A stretch of 64,000 bases of DNA from Anodontia alba (lineage: Eukaryota; Mollusca; Bivalvia; Lucinida; Lucinidae): NCBI GenBank assembly GCA_964016985.1, contig OZ024826.1, forward strand, positions 1,789,552-1,853,551. The letters are read 5' to 3'. Below, one piece after another: positions 32,890 to 55,841 of this stretch. A program made the position numbers and the translations under genes. Numbering within the stretch: the stretch's first letter is position 1; each line of letters begins with the position of its first letter. The notes beneath the pieces were generated by a model. That model was not told the DNA's origin, did no database searches, and saw only the letters and a list, made by a program, of their open reading frames with translations.

Positions 32890-35345
32890 GCCGGTGGTCA
32901 ATTAAAAATAATTTGATTTATATCCGGAGGTCAATTTTAACGTTTCCTGTTATAAGCATTCGTGGGCTGCAGGAAGGTCACAGGTAAGATTATTCTTGAC
33001 CAAAAACATATCTTAAAAATCGGAGAATGACATTCTATCAGTTTTTTTGCACCTGCATGTTCATACCAAGTGTTATTGAAAGGTTTGAAGCTGTTTTGTC
33101 GCAATCATTTTTGTCCCGCACGCTCAGTGATGAAATCGAAAGTAGAAAGTCAGCAAGCACAAGTGAATTTGCTCAGATTGTGCAATGACAAGCTTCGAGT
33201 GAACTATTATTGTTGCAGTCAGATACGGCGATACCATATCTGCTTCCAAGACATACTTTTATAAAACTACACGTTTTCCCTACAATCTTCAGGCCAGTTT
33301 TGCATCGGAGGTCAATTTGAAAATGAGGTGGGCAATTTGACTAATGGAGATTATAATGGAAAATGATTTTTGAGCGAAATCATGAAATATGATTCTTAAT
33401 GTCGTTTGGGGGTTACGTTCAGTATAAAGTCATTAGGTTAGTTTTCTGGACAGAGTGACAGCCAAATTCAGGCTGTCAGTGTACTCACACTTCACATTCT
33501 CTTTACAAATAGCCTCTTCTGAAACATAGTTTAGTATTTTCGTTTACAATTTTCCTTTAATTAGCCATCAAATACGACCTCGTCCTCGATATATTCACAT
33601 AAATTCTCAGATAGCCTCGAAATCAATAGCGCACGAAAAATTAACTCGGTGGTCAATTTGAAGACAAGGCGGTCAATTTTATTTTCGATATTATTGCCGA
33701 CATTGTTACTGTAGTTTGAAATGGCTTTGAACGATTTTTTGGGTAATTGTATTTGCCGGGACAAATCGGGAAAAGCCGGGACCATAGTCCGGGACCAAAT
33801 GTTTAACGGCCTGGCATGGTCTTAGGTTCGACCAATTTTAAGATTTTTGGTATGCAAATTCTTTTTTGGACCATTACCTACGAGGTGAATATCAAGGTTT
33901 TTTTTTTTTTTTTTTTAATTTTATTATTTATTACGGACATAAGGGTCAATATTTAGAACCATACTATCTAAAGAGAAGCCGGGACCAACAATTTCTAGTA
34001 AACTACCACGTCCAGAAATTCAGTCACTGGTGCTAAAATATTGTTTGGAACGTAATATTTCTTATGGTAACTCAAAATACTTTTTGGTATAGCCAGAGAG
34101 TAAAATATGTTACAAATATACTGCATTGACCGAGATAATAAGCTGTGGACCAGGCCGGGACCAAACCGGGACCAAATACATGCCAAAAAATAGTAAATTG
34201 GTCTATATAATCCAAATTATCCATTCTAACAGGCTAAAAGGTATAAGGGGATGCTAATTTAATATTTCTGGATTTACAAATATGAAAAAGTAAGCATATA
34301 GACCGTGGTCTTGGAAATTTGGGGTACGAGCTTTTTATTTGCAAGAATTTGATCCCTTGATATGCACCTCATAGCTAATGGTCCAAAGAATTTGCAAACC
34401 AAAAATTATCAAAATTGGTCGAACCTAAGACCCATGCCAGGCCGTAAAACATTTGGTCTCGGACTATGGTCCCGGCTTTTCCCGATTGGTCCCGCCAAAA
34501 ACAAATACCCAAAAATCGTAAAAAGCCATTTCAAGTAACAATGTCGGCAATAATATCGAAAATCAAATTGACCGCCTTGTCTTCAAATTGATCACTGAGT
34601 TAATGTTTCGTGCGCTATTGATTTTGAGGTTATCTGAGAATTTATGTGACTAAATCGAGTACTAGGTCGTATTTGATGGCTGATTAAAGGGAAACTGTAA
34701 ACGAAAATGCTAAACTATGTTTCAGAAGAGGTTATTTGTAAAGAGAATGTGAAGTTTGAGTACACTGACAGCCTGAATTTGGCTGTCACTCTTTCCAGAA
34801 AATGGACCAAATGACTTTATACTGAAAGTAACCCCCAAACGATATTAAGAATCATATTTCATGATTTTCGCTCAAAAATCATTTTCCATTAGTCAAATTG
34901 ACCACCTCATTTTTAAATTGACCTCCGATGCAAAAAAATGGCATGAAGATTGTAGGGAAAACGTGTAGTTTTATAAAAGTGTCTTGAAAGCAGATATGGT
35001 ATCGCCGTATCTGACTGCAACAATAATAGCTCACTCGAAGCTTGTCATTGCACAATCTGAGCAAATTCACTTATGCTTGCTGACTTTCTACTTTCGATTT
35101 CACCATTGAGCGTTAGGGACAAAAATGATTGCGACGAAACGGCTTAAAACCTTTCAATAACACTTGGTATGACCATGCAGGTGCCAAAACACTGATAGAA
35201 TGCCATTTTCCGATTTTTAAGATGTGTTTTTGGTCAAGAATAATCTTACCTGTGACCTTCCTGCAGCCCACGAATACTAATAACAGGAAACGTTCAAATT
35301 GACGTCCGGATATAAATCAAATTGTTTTAAATGACCAACTAACAT
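32890..35345. mobile_element. Large foldback: two ~1-kb inverted arms, ~440-bp spacer
   Basis: 32890-33905 is the inverted counterpart of about 34345-35345. For example, AAGATTATTCTTGACCAAAA at 32980 and its complement at 35240, and GTCAGATACGGCGATACCAT at 33218 and its complement at 35010. Arms look roughly 90% identical by eye. The arms contain several GGAGGTCAATTTGAA motifs. The spacer has repeated GCCGGGACCAA phrases. No transposase-like ORF; short ORFs in the two arms mirror each other. Confidence 0.8.
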
Positions 35346-35489
35346 TTGAAACTGCATTCAAAAGAAAGTCCTCAAATGCAAATGAAAATAAAATGCTAAG
35401 CTCTGTTTTATGGTCAGAGTAACAAAGAATTTAAATGTCTGCTTATTTGAAAATTTAGCAGGCTAAATTTTTGCTGTCAGCCCAGAGAG

Positions 35490-36310
35490 GGGTAATCCGA
35501 TATTCCTGTTTTGACTTTTTTTTCCATTGCAAAATGAAGATAGTTTCAGTTATCTTGGCTATGATATACTTATCTAACATATCAAATAAGACGTTCTGCA
35601 ACCTACGTCCACGTTGAAATACATAAGATGCTAAATTTCCCAAGCATTTGCTCCGGGGACTGAAGTATCTGTGCCGCATATGACTTACGAGGCCGACTAG
35701 CCCTTACGGGGTCATTAACCTTTACGGTGACAAGAAAGCTTATACATCACAAAGCGGTTTTTACGGCAGTATAACGAAACTTTTACTGACTTTGCTCATT
35801 AAGAGCTTGATATATATGCAAACGTGTCATATCAAAACCTGCTGACATCTGCCCAGTCAACATTCTACGTAAATCTATATCGGGCCGTCATCGGCCCGTC
35901 AGGGTAGCTGACGGGCCGATGACGGCCCGATGTAGATTGACGTAGAATGCTAGCTGGGTGCTGTCTCATTTGTAAAACCGTTCATGAAATATTTTGAAAC
36001 TGGTTTGGTCTAAAATCTGCATGTTTTTAAATGCGATGCAATCTGATAATGTTCTCATAAGGGATAATCAGACCTTGTAATAAGACACCTGACAGTTGGC
36101 TTTCTTGTCCTCGTAAGGGTTAATGCCCCCGTAATGCGTAGTCGGCCTCCTGTCATATTCCCCGGAATAAATGCTTGGAAAATTTAGCATCTTACGTATT
36201 TCAACGTAGACGTAGGTTGTAGTGCGTCTTATTTGATATGTTAACCAGATAGCTGAAAATACCTTCATTTTGCATTGGAAAAAGTCAAAACAGGAATATC
36301 GGACTACCCT
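35490..36310. mobile_element. Second foldback, ~270-bp arms, enclosing a GC hairpin
   Basis: CGATATTCCTGTTTTGACTT (35498) pairs with AAGTCAAAACAGGAATATCG (36280). TTAGCATCTTACGTATTTCA (36184) pairs with the copy at 35620. In the middle, 35855-35960 is a near-perfect hairpin (CATCGGCCCGTCAGGGTAGC-TGACGGGCCGATGACGGCCCG) between ACATTCTACGT and ACGTAGAATGCTAGCTGGG. Confidence 0.75.
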
Positions 36311-36635
36311 TCTCCGGTTGAAATTGAAATAAAAATTAGCCGCTTGTTTTTACAAGCCTACACCTATCTTTTCCGTCGCAGAAATAAAACTTGTTGGAAA
36401 TGACATTGTCCGATTTTTCAAATTATGTCTATGAAATTTACTAAAAATTAATAAATCAGGAGAATCAGTTATAAAGTCGCAGCGGGCCAGATAACAAGGG
36501 CCCGAAAAGGGCATAATCTTTTATTCGTAAACTTTATATTTTTATGTTATTTTTTAAAATAGAAAACTTCTGAAGAAGGCGAAAGCCAAAAGACCTCAGG
36601 TAAACAAATCATTTGCACTGTTAATAATTAACTCT

Positions 36636-36637
<2 letters not shown>

Positions 36638-36693
<56 letters not shown>

Positions 36694-36702
36694 ATATATA
36701 AA

Positions 36703-36737
<35 letters not shown>
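36638..36737. repeat. (TA)n and (TG)n microsatellites
   Basis: TA at 36640-36700, TG at 36704-36735. Confidence 0.95.
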
Positions 36738-36739
36738 GA

Positions 36740-37560
36740 AAAAATGATAGAAATGTACGCAAAGCCGACAGTGTCTATAGTTTGGTGGCAAGTTTAAATA
36801 AGTTCTAATTGTTCGGTATGTCTGTAATGTTCAATGTTGTGATGAAATATTAGTTGACGGCCTTTTAATGTGTCTACCGGATACGGGCAGAATGACAAAC
36901 AGTGCAGACCCTGGTAAAACTGTTTGATCTGGGTCTATACTGTTCGCTCAAGCGTGTCGGATCGAATATTGAGGGTACATATGGTGCGTTATCAACTCAA
37001 ACACTCAGACCAAACATTCCAAACATACCTGTCACAAAACCAAACTACTCCGTATTGAATTTCGGATGGTAGCAAGCTGAACTTTCTTATTATTAACACC
37101 TAAAGCGCCATTCACAACTGCAGCAGACGACATTTCGAAATGTTTTGTTGTTGTTGTTTCATTTTTTGAAGAAATTATGTCTTGACATTTCATGTCAATA
37201 TGTGTTTGACAGGCGAATCACATAAAATGCCAGGAATTAGTTTCTTGGGAACATGAAAAAAAAATAGAATGTCGTTGGCTAGAAATTTTGCTTTGCGTTT
37301 CAAGGTTTAAATAACAAGAAACAAATAAACAATTATTCCTTGTTTCTTCCTAGTATTGCTCAATTTTCTCATTTCAGTTTGGTCAATGGACTCGCAAGAA
37401 TACTATACAAGTTCAACAACAAGCCTTGTTGCAAACACCCCCTTGTAGAGAAAGAAAGATGAAAAAACAGATAAACAAGGAAAATAAATGTCACCCGTTT
37501 GTATATGAACAAAATCCTTATAGAATCTATTTATATTTGAATGTGTTGCATCATGACTAA
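36740..37560. other. No gene; hairpin 36896-36950 and foldback relic 37110-37320
   Basis: 36896-36950 is the ACAGTGCAGACCCTGG / TGGGTCTATACTGT hairpin. 37110-37320 is the AGCAGACGACATTTCG foldback family. The rest is unassigned. Confidence 0.5.
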
Positions 37561-37575
37561 ATTCGATTTAGAGTA

Positions 37576-37882
37576 CAGTGAACCCTCGTTACAATGACAG
37601 CATTTGTTCCCAAAGATGTTGCCATTATAACGAATTTGCTGTTGTCAAGATTCCTTAATGGACAGAATTATAAGTAAGAAAGACCTTGTTTTCATAGAAT
37701 ATATGATTTGGATATTTGTTAAAATCGCCTCAGTGAGGCGATTCTAACCAATATTCAAAACATGAGTTGCTTAAAGTTTTATTGCAATATTCTTGCATAA
37801 CATTAGTAACTAACACCTATTGAGCGAAGTTTTGTAAGATTTTTGTCGTCATATCGAGTGTCGGTATAATAAGAGTTGACTG
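37576..37882. mobile_element. pogo/Tigger-like MITE, TA flanks
   Basis: TIR CAGTGAACCCTCGTTACAAT and inverted CAGTCAACTCTTATTATACC; TA at 37574-37575 and 37883-37884. Core GAATCGCCTCAGTGAGGCGATTC-like hairpin at 37720-37748. Confidence 0.82.
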
Positions 37883-38129
37883 TATATTCTAACTACGCAT
37901 GTCCAGACCTGACAGTGCACATGTAGGGTCTGCAGATTTAAGGGGAATCGATGCACTTTCAGGGGAGGCAACTCTGGCAGAATTATTTTGACTCCCTTCT
38001 GGAAAGCTTTCCTTTTAGAGTAGACTTTTTTCAGAAAGAGGTTTGTGTTCCGATACGCAAACAGGAAGTAATAAAAGTTATCACCCCTGTTAAACATGAC
38101 GGAAAATCTACCCAGTGTATCCAGTCTTC

Positions 38130-38417
38130 TTTTCCAAAGATGTTGCCATTAAAATTGATTTGATTTTTTACCCTTAATGAGCAGAATGACATTCAATAAA
38201 GGCCTTGTTTATTTAAATTTCCTCACAGAATGTATGTTTTGGATATCTGTTGGAATCGCTTCAGTGAGGCGATTCTAACAAATATTCAAAACATATTTCT
38301 TAGAGCTTTACACACAATGCTCTTGTCTGATTAACCGTTACCGATTGAAGCAAGGTTTCGTTCCAGTCAAATTACCATTATCGTTGTATCGAGTGTCGGT
38401 ATAAAGAGAGCTGACTG
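38130..38417. mobile_element. pogo/Tigger-like MITE, left end missing
   Basis: It begins inside the left arm (CCAAAGATGTTGCCATTA) and ends with AGAGAGCTGACTG followed by TA. Core GGAATCGCTTCAGTGAGGCGATTC. Confidence 0.75.
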
Positions 38418-38454
38418 TATGTGCTGACTCAAAAATGAAATGCAACTCTTCTAA

Positions 38455-38710
38455 ACTGCAAAATGGTATGAAAAAGTCCAGGGCCTGCCACAATCACAAG
38501 CCGCAGCCCTTCCCAGACACCAAGAGGAAGAGGAAACAGACAAAACCAAACACAAATCGAACAAACGTACGAAAAGCACCAAGATTAGCTCGCTCTCTTC
38601 CCCAAGCGAGGTAATCGCAATGCTAAAAGGACTGAAAAACACAAGAACAAAATAACATAAACCAAGACTTATAGTGGCTGACGGAGCTAATATCCATATA
38701 ACCTTTTTTT
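38455..38710 (-). mobile_element. Retroelement 3' UTR fragment
   Basis: About 200 bp match the 26700-26900 segment (CAGACACCAAGAGGAAGAGG, CCCCAAGCGAGGTAATCGCA). A short GAAGAATAAACCACAAAGC piece at 39178 may be a further part of the same copy, split by unrelated sequence. 38711-39177 shows nothing else except (CA)n at 39230-39250. Confidence 0.65.
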
Positions 38711-39362
38711 TTTTTGTTGTCTAAAAATACAATTTCCCTACGAAATTAATCTACCCCTAATTTGTTATAAAATGCTTCTGTGGACTGTGCAATAAAGACT
38801 TATAGGAGAAAATATCGCCTAAATATGCATTTTTTTTAAGTAGGCTACGTAGCCAAGTTAAGTCAAGGGAAGTAATAATTTTATAAATTAAATAGTGATT
38901 ATACTCTAGTTACTGTAAAAGTTTTCAGGAATATGTGTATTTTTATGTGTTTTATGATAAGAAAGTATATTTCTTTCACAATGAGTGTGTAGATTCTTTA
39001 AAACCACACTGAGAGTTTAATTTATTTTCGTGACACTTGGTGTATCAGAACACTTATTCTATTTAATTTTACGAACATTATAGATATCGAAACAACAGTC
39101 TGGAAAACTCAGTTAGAAACAAAAGTAGGGCTTCTGTGATTTTTGTCATATCAAAATTAGCTCGGTCAGCAGCCTCGAAGAATAAACCACAAAGCAAAGT
39201 TAGATTAATACAATATTTGCAGCACAAACACACACACACACACACACACAAAATAAAACCAAGTTTCTGTATGTGTTGGTCAACAGTTCACCGCGTGTAT
39301 ACATACATATGAATGAGGAATACACAGATTCATTTACATGCATAGTTTACACAACAGATTAA

Positions 39363-39540
39363 GGCCCAGTTGTTCAAAGCTAACGTCGTTAGTTAATGAT
39401 TCGTTAAAATTTACATCGAGTGATACGCAAATATGCTGAATTTTTTTGCTGAAAAAATGTGAGTACTCACTAAAACAGTTTACGAAATGACCCTTAACAA
39501 GCTCGTTAAGCTAACGAAGCTTTGAACAACTGGGCCCAGT
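39363..39540. mobile_element. Foldback MITE (GTTCAAAGCTAACG family), core deleted
   Basis: Both termini present (CCCAGTTGTTCAAAGCTAACG, TTTGAACAACTGGGCCC); the central hairpin is reduced. Confidence 0.78.
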
Positions 39541-39651
39541 TTGCTATCATTAGGTATTATTCTTTTTTTACCCATTTAGAAGTTGGCAATATGATGCTGG
39601 TCAGTATATTATATATGCAGGGGCTGGTCGTCGCATGCAGAAATTGATCAG

Positions 39652-39900
39652 GGCCTAGTTGTTCAAAACTAACGATGTTGTTAGTTAACGTATCGTTAAA
39701 ACTTTGATCATTAAATATGGCATATATGCTAATAATTTTGCTGAAAAAAAAATGGGAGTAGTTTTTGCATTTGCAAAAGCTACTCACATTGTTTTCAGCT
39801 AAAATACCTGTGAATTAGATATTGTACTTACTAGAACAAGTAACATTTTGACCACTAACGAGCTCGTTAAGCTAACGACGCTTTGAACAACTGGGCCCAG
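39652..39900. mobile_element. Foldback MITE (GTTCAAAGCTAACG family), full length
   Basis: Termini CCTAGTTGTTCAAAACTAACG / GACGCTTTGAACAACTGGG, with the GTTTTTGCATTTGCAAAAGC centre. Confidence 0.8.
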
Positions 39901-40226
39901 TTATGTTCCAATACAAGATCTGCAGCTTTGGGTGACATATGGCGACTGATGTTAACATTTAGAGCTCCAATCACATCTGCAGCAGCCCGCAGACAACATT
40001 TTGAAATATTTTTCAAAGAAATTAAGACATGACATTCAATGTGAACCAACTGCAAGTTGCAGTTGGGTGGGGGCGTGGATATAATGAACATTGCTTATTG
40101 AAACGTCTCGATTCATCTCCAAGTTTATGAAATGGATTCTACCTTTCTTATAATTTGGACCTCTCTGCTGGTGGATATATATATTTACTCAGCACGCTAA
40201 ACATTAACTATATTATTTCATCTGGC

Positions 40227-40511
40227 CTTCACGAAAACATACCTATACAATTTTGACCCCCCCCCCCCGCAACCCCTTAAACTCCATTTTTATACAGTAA
40301 ACCTAGTATACATTATTTTGCTTAATAAGAGAGGCGGTTCTAACGAGTACCCACAATCTATATTTTGATTAAAAAACATAGATAGCTCTAACGAGTACCC
40401 ACAATCTATGTTTTGATTAAAAATATGAAAAATATCAGAATTTTTACCTGAAAATTTTCATTTTTTTAGGTGAAATTTTCAATGTATTTGAATAAGGGTG
40501 TTTTCGTAATG
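40227..40511. mobile_element. PAL element, copy 16, rearranged core
   Basis: Half A carries a C-run (40258-40268). The first core arm is lost, and two copies of the right arm (GTTCTAACGAGTACCCACAA, then CTCTAACGAGTACCCACAA) lie in tandem. Confidence 0.78.
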
Positions 40512-40956
40512 CCAAAAGTCCTACATGTATGTTTTGCTGTGATAACCTAGCCCTTAAAGCGGTAAGCAAATTTGTACCTGACAGCATTCTATTGGGCCTA
40601 CCGGAGTCTTACTGTTCGTTTTCTTTTGCTCTAACATTTCAGTTGTTTCGTGCTGTCGAGTCCTCATCGTTGTTTCATCTTTGTAATTTGTTGATTTTTT
40701 ATATTCTCGGAGATGTAGCACTGATGAGTTAGGGTGCCGTCATGCTGACTGAACAAATTATGTGTCTAAACCGCGGCAGAAGTAAGGGCGAGGATTGTGG
40801 CCACGTAAAATCGATTTAAGCGACCGGCATGCTCAACATTAAATTCGAATTCCAGTTTCTCCTCAGACTTTGTTAGTCTGTCAATCAGTAAAACAAAAAA
40901 AATGTATGTAAATTGAATTGAGAGAAAGGATATACATTACAACAAGGATTGCATGT

Positions 40957-41199
40957 CGAGGGTTGAGCGCAAGACTAGCGTAAGTCAGATGGTTGTTTTT
41001 CCCCAAACCTAATCTCCTCACCATGAAGGCGTTATGAAGATTACAACATTTCTTTCTGTAAACAATGAAAATTTAGGTGCCATTGCTCGTATGAGCAATG
41101 GCACCTAAATTTGCATTGTTTACAAAGGGGTCCAAGTTGCCCCTAAACAAGGGTTTCAAAAATATGTTTGAGTTACCATAGTCTTGCGCTCAACCCTCG
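40957..41199. mobile_element. 243-bp hairpin transposon, copy 1, TSD ATGT
   Basis: TIRs CGAGGGTTGAGCGCAAGACTA, flanked by ATGT at 40953-40956 and 41200-41203. The centre is GGTGCCATTGCTCGTATGAG, CAATGGCACC. A copy of the same length lies inverted at 53320. Confidence 0.85.
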
Positions 41200-41439
41200 A
41201 TGTGTCATGTGCTAAAACATGTTTTTCTATGTAAAGATTGATAGAAATTAAGAAAACCAATCAGCAGGATGTATTCTAGGCCAAATTCTTCATATACTTA
41301 TCCTTTATATGAATCTACATTGTTTGATTGACCTACATTTCTTTTTCCAATGTTCTGAGATATATATATTATGTTTTTAGGTTTTTGAGGTATATATAAG
41401 CCAGGGTTGGACTAAATGGGCCGCGCCTTGCGAAAACTT

Positions 41440-41650
41440 GTCTTCGAGCATATGCGGACAGCTAAAGCCAAGATCAGCCTTGGCATCCGCGCAGTCTGAT
41501 CAGGACCTTCGCTGTCAGCTAACAGAATTATTGGACACTCTAGAATTCATCAATGAAGAGCAAATACCCGGATGAGACTTTGCGCATGCGCTGGATTAAC
41601 CTGAATCTGTGCATTTTGTGCATGCTCGAAGACACATTTTCGCTCGGTGT
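41440..41650. repeat. GC-core hairpin repeat
   Basis: GCATATGCGGACAGCTAAAGC, AAGATCAGCCTTGGCATCCGC, then the CTTTGCGCATGCGCTGGATT second arm, as at 12257. Confidence 0.7.
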
Positions 41651-42632
41651 GTCCCAAATTTTCCCGAAGAATCCGGATTCTGAAGTTCGAGAAACCCCAT
41701 TTTCTATTAAAGTTAATGCAAAGCTTCAACAATATGGCCGCAAGGCCAGTTTTATGTATGTTATTTTGAGATTAATAAATAACATAACCTCTGCCTATAG
41801 CATAGCTACCTATGTCCTGGAGTGATAGATTCTCTTGTCAAGGGAAGCCCTCATTTCCTAAAGACTTCAAGCGCTTATTTATCTTTTTTTGTTTTCTTCG
41901 AGACATGTATATGGCCCATCACTGAGGCTACAGAAGCCGTGCAATGTTATGGGTACTAATTAGCAGTGCCTGATCAAGGCGCTTAAAATCAGTACCCACA
42001 ACATACCTTTTATGGAGAAATTGAGAAAAATAGCCAAGAGTTATCATTAACTGAAACTGAAGATATATCGCCAGTTCGTTTGATATTGTAACCAAAATGA
42101 CTAAAGATCCCTAAATAGTCTTAGATGTATTGTAGGAAAAAAACTTGTTCACTTAATTTAGAAAATACTACTCAAAATCGGCACCAAGCAAACACCCTTT
42201 GTCAAACAATACCTAATATTAATTGTTATTTATCCAACTGAAAACAAAATTTGCATTGCGCTGTCTGTGGCCTGGTTACGACTTACTTCTTAAGGTATCA
42301 ATAATAATTTCTTGGAAAGGTCCATTAATAATGTTCACTTTGAAATAGAGCATTTCTGCTCCAGTGCAAGTTACTAAATAGCATTTATTCTTGGCTTTAG
42401 GAAATGACGTGGACCAGTCCAAAACTGACAAGGATACTTCTATTCTCCGACTATTGCTGCGGTGTGTATAAGTTGGCTGTAATTAGCTGAAATGAACCCA
42501 CATGCAAATTACTACTCAATAAGAATTGTTCTTTTGCAAATGGCTTGTGCTTCATCAATCACGCAAGTTTAAGCTTTTCGAAAGCCTTTCCAATCAGCAA
42601 TTAGAGATACACGTGTAGATATGCACACCTCC
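41651..42632. other. No gene; degenerate core hairpin at 41945-42010
   Basis: GTTATGGGTACTAATTAGCAG, GTGCCTGATCAAGGCGCTTAAAA and CAGTACCCACAACAT form a decayed hairpin of the shared-core class. The remainder is unassigned. Confidence 0.5.
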
Positions 42633-45054
42633 ACGGAGGTAATACCAAAATCGCTACCCGTGCTGTCGACCAAGCCGGAACTGCGTAAACCTGCTGTCGA
42701 CCGAGAAATACGGCTTTCGACCGAGCGGAATTAAACGAGAAAATATATAAAGTAAGTATTTCCGGGGAAATGCGTGGTTCTTATTCAGTGTCATGGCAAA
42801 TCGAGGGCGATATAATGCAGATACATCATAAGTATACATGATTACCTTTTATTTGTGTGTGTACATGCTGTTATATGCATCTGTGGTACTTTTTATATTT
42901 TCGACGATACTTTGTCGATACGTTGTCGACATTACTGGGTACGGATGTCGATGATTCAACGAGAATGTAACAGACAGATTTACTGGAAATTAACCAGTTA
43001 AACAATAAAATATCTGTTACATTCTTCGTCAGTCATTGTGTTCTTAGAAAGGGTTACAGCTTGTTGATTCACATGTCAGTCTAGACGATTGTGTCGCTAC
43101 AAGTGCTATGATTCATTTATATAGGGCCGATTTCAACGAATAAAATAGATGTATGCGGTTTGTACGTTCTGATAACTGTAAAATATTGTTATATATCAAT
43201 TCTTTTTGGCATACGCATTCACTCATGTATAATAAAAGCAAGTCCTGTGGTTTGTGAACTCTTCAAGAACAGTTGAGCAGATAGCAGTGTTTAATGATTG
43301 GTACGGACCGTTTCGGTCGACAATTTGGACCAACAGCTTGTAAGGAACTATTTACTTTGCAGTTATCCTATGCGAAATCAGATTTTTTTATTTGAGCTGT
43401 GATGCAGGAAATAGCAGTTATTGCATATGCGAACAGCAAAGGTTTAGGTGAGCCTGCGCATCCACACAGTCTCATCAGAATCTTCGCTGTTCGCTCAAAT
43501 AAACTGCAGATCAAGGGGAACCTACTGCCAAAGAACCAGTGTTCTAAACTCGTGTTGGGGCCAAGCATGCACACTGAAACATTGGCGTTAGAGACTCTCC
43601 GAATGGCCCTTTCTATTGTGTCGTGTGTCGTGGCTCATTATGGTTTGATATTTTTTTAGCTTTTCATAGATGGAGAAATACTACAGCGAACCCTCAGAGA
43701 TGAGCTTCCATGACGTTTCAGATGTCGGAAGTATTCTTGACCTTTCGGAAATAGAACAGGATGTGGCAGTCACACCCAGTTTAGACGAACCGTTTGTTCC
43801 TTGTATTCAGTGCAACGGAAAATTTCTCTTATTGAGTGGAAACCCCGAAACGTTTGCTGAAAATATATACTTTTCTTTGATCACGTCAAAATTACTTTAA
43901 AGCATGCAGCCGCCAGAGACAGCCATTGCAAATTAAACAAAGGGCCATACCTGCTGAGCAACCCAACCGATTGTCATGATATTTGTTGCGAAATGTTCCT
44001 CTCTCCACAGGCGCTTGAAATGCTGTGCTCAGCCCCTCCCCCCCCCCCCCCGCCCAACCCCCCCCCCCCACACACACACACACACACCTCAAAAAGCTAA
44101 ACATCAAGGTTAATATTGACGTAGTCTATATGCAATTTTGTAATGGCTCATCTAGTCGAAAAATTTAAAATTTTTGACCTGTTTTAGAATTTAAAATTCA
44201 AGCGCCTGTGCTCTTTCCGACATCATTCTTCAAGAGTATTTGCTCATGTTTGCAATCCTATTCCTTTAACATAGATTTTGCAGTTATGTTTTTAATCTGA
44301 TTTGGCCTTAATATGTGAAAGTATTTACATCAGTGACCAGCCTTGTAGTCTGTTATGTGAACTATATTTGGGAGAGATAAGGGTGGAGTTATTCTTGGCG
44401 ACTGTTGCTACTTTAAGACACCAGTCCGCACAAAACATAAAAGTTTCTTCATGGCTCGCAGTGAAATCTGCCTTATAGTGCAGATTTCAGTAATTGTCAT
44501 AGAATAAATCATGTATTTTAACGCCAGTACATGAAATCTAGTTTTCATATTTCGTCGACAGCGTATCATTCTGACTACAATACCATCGATGGTCGTATCG
44601 CTGGTCATCGACGTCCGTATCCCAATATTTTTCAAAGGTCCATAAAATCTCTCAGAGTGCATGAATTATGCCAAACACACTTTGTTGTAGAAGCGTAAAT
44701 GGTAGATGAAATATATAAGGCGTTTTATTGCTTTCGTATCTTTCATAATGTATTAGACTAATGATATTCTATGAAAACTGATTTTTTCGAAGTAACCGGT
44801 ATTTTATAGTGTTTTTCAGCGTCACAACTCTCTATAAGTGAACAGACAAATAACACGTTGTCTCCTTAAAAAATCGACAGAGTTTGTAAATGTTAAAACT
44901 TACGTTTTCGCCTCTCCAAAGGCGTTAAAATCATGTTGTCCCTCTGTCGACATCCGTACTGCTCGGTCAAAAACCGTCTTTTTCAGTCGACAGCAGCTTT
45001 ACGCAGAACCGGCTCGGTCGACAGCACAGATAGTGCTTTTAGTATTACCTCCGT
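42633..45054. mobile_element. Unassigned 2.4-kb DNA element with ~105-bp TIRs
   Basis: The ends CACGGAGGTAATACCAAAAT and, inverted, CACGGAGGTAATACTAAAAG continue to match for about 105 bp, including GTGCTGTCGACC(A/G)AGCCGG and CTGCTGTCGACYGA. GTCGACCGAG-type motifs recur several times per end, and ATGTCGATGA / TCATCGACGT motifs lie further in (42950 and 44600). No transposase or catalytic triad was seen. It encloses a GC-hairpin repeat (43425-43500), an AC/C-rich tract (44035-44090) and the ORF at 43670. A clear TSD was not found. Confidence 0.72.
43670..43900 (+). CDS. Short acidic ORF inside the 2.4-kb element, function unknown
   Basis: 76 codons: MEKYYSEPSEMSFHDVSDVG, SILDLSEIEQDVAVTPSLDE, PFVPCIQCNGKFLLLSGNPE, then TFAENIYFSLITSKLL and stop. 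It is preceded by TTTTTTTAGCTTTTCATAG, a possible splice acceptor, so it could be a terminal exon. In that case it would be phase 0, which does not fit the phase-1 exit of the plus-strand gene. It may be a captured exon, an element-encoded accessory ORF, or chance. No family recognised. Confidence 0.35.
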   Translation: MEKYYSEPSEMSFHDVSDVGSILDLSEIEQDVAVTPSLDEPFVPCIQCNGKFLLLSGNPETFAENIYFSLITSKLL

Positions 45055-45210
45055 GAGTTAGAACCTGAGAAGGACGTAGCGAGGGTGTAGAGTGAACTTG
45101 AAAAATGGATTATACCACAATAGGCGACATTGTCGCTATGTGTTTCGAATTTTTCAGAACTTAAGCGGTCTTCATGGTCTTTCTCTGGTGTGATGGGGGT
45201 ATTTGGAACA

Positions 45211-55734
<10,524 letters not shown>

Positions 55735-55841
55735 GATACATACGTACAACGTGCTATTAGCGTGTCAGGTTGTTATTACTGTTTATCATATAAATGTATG
55801 GGAGCTGCCAAGACACATTAACTCTTATAGCAGAACAGAAC

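Noticed and set aside
44838..45056. 72-codon ORF near the right TIR of the 2.4-kb element
   Set aside because: It lies across the TIR itself and has no mirrored or family support.
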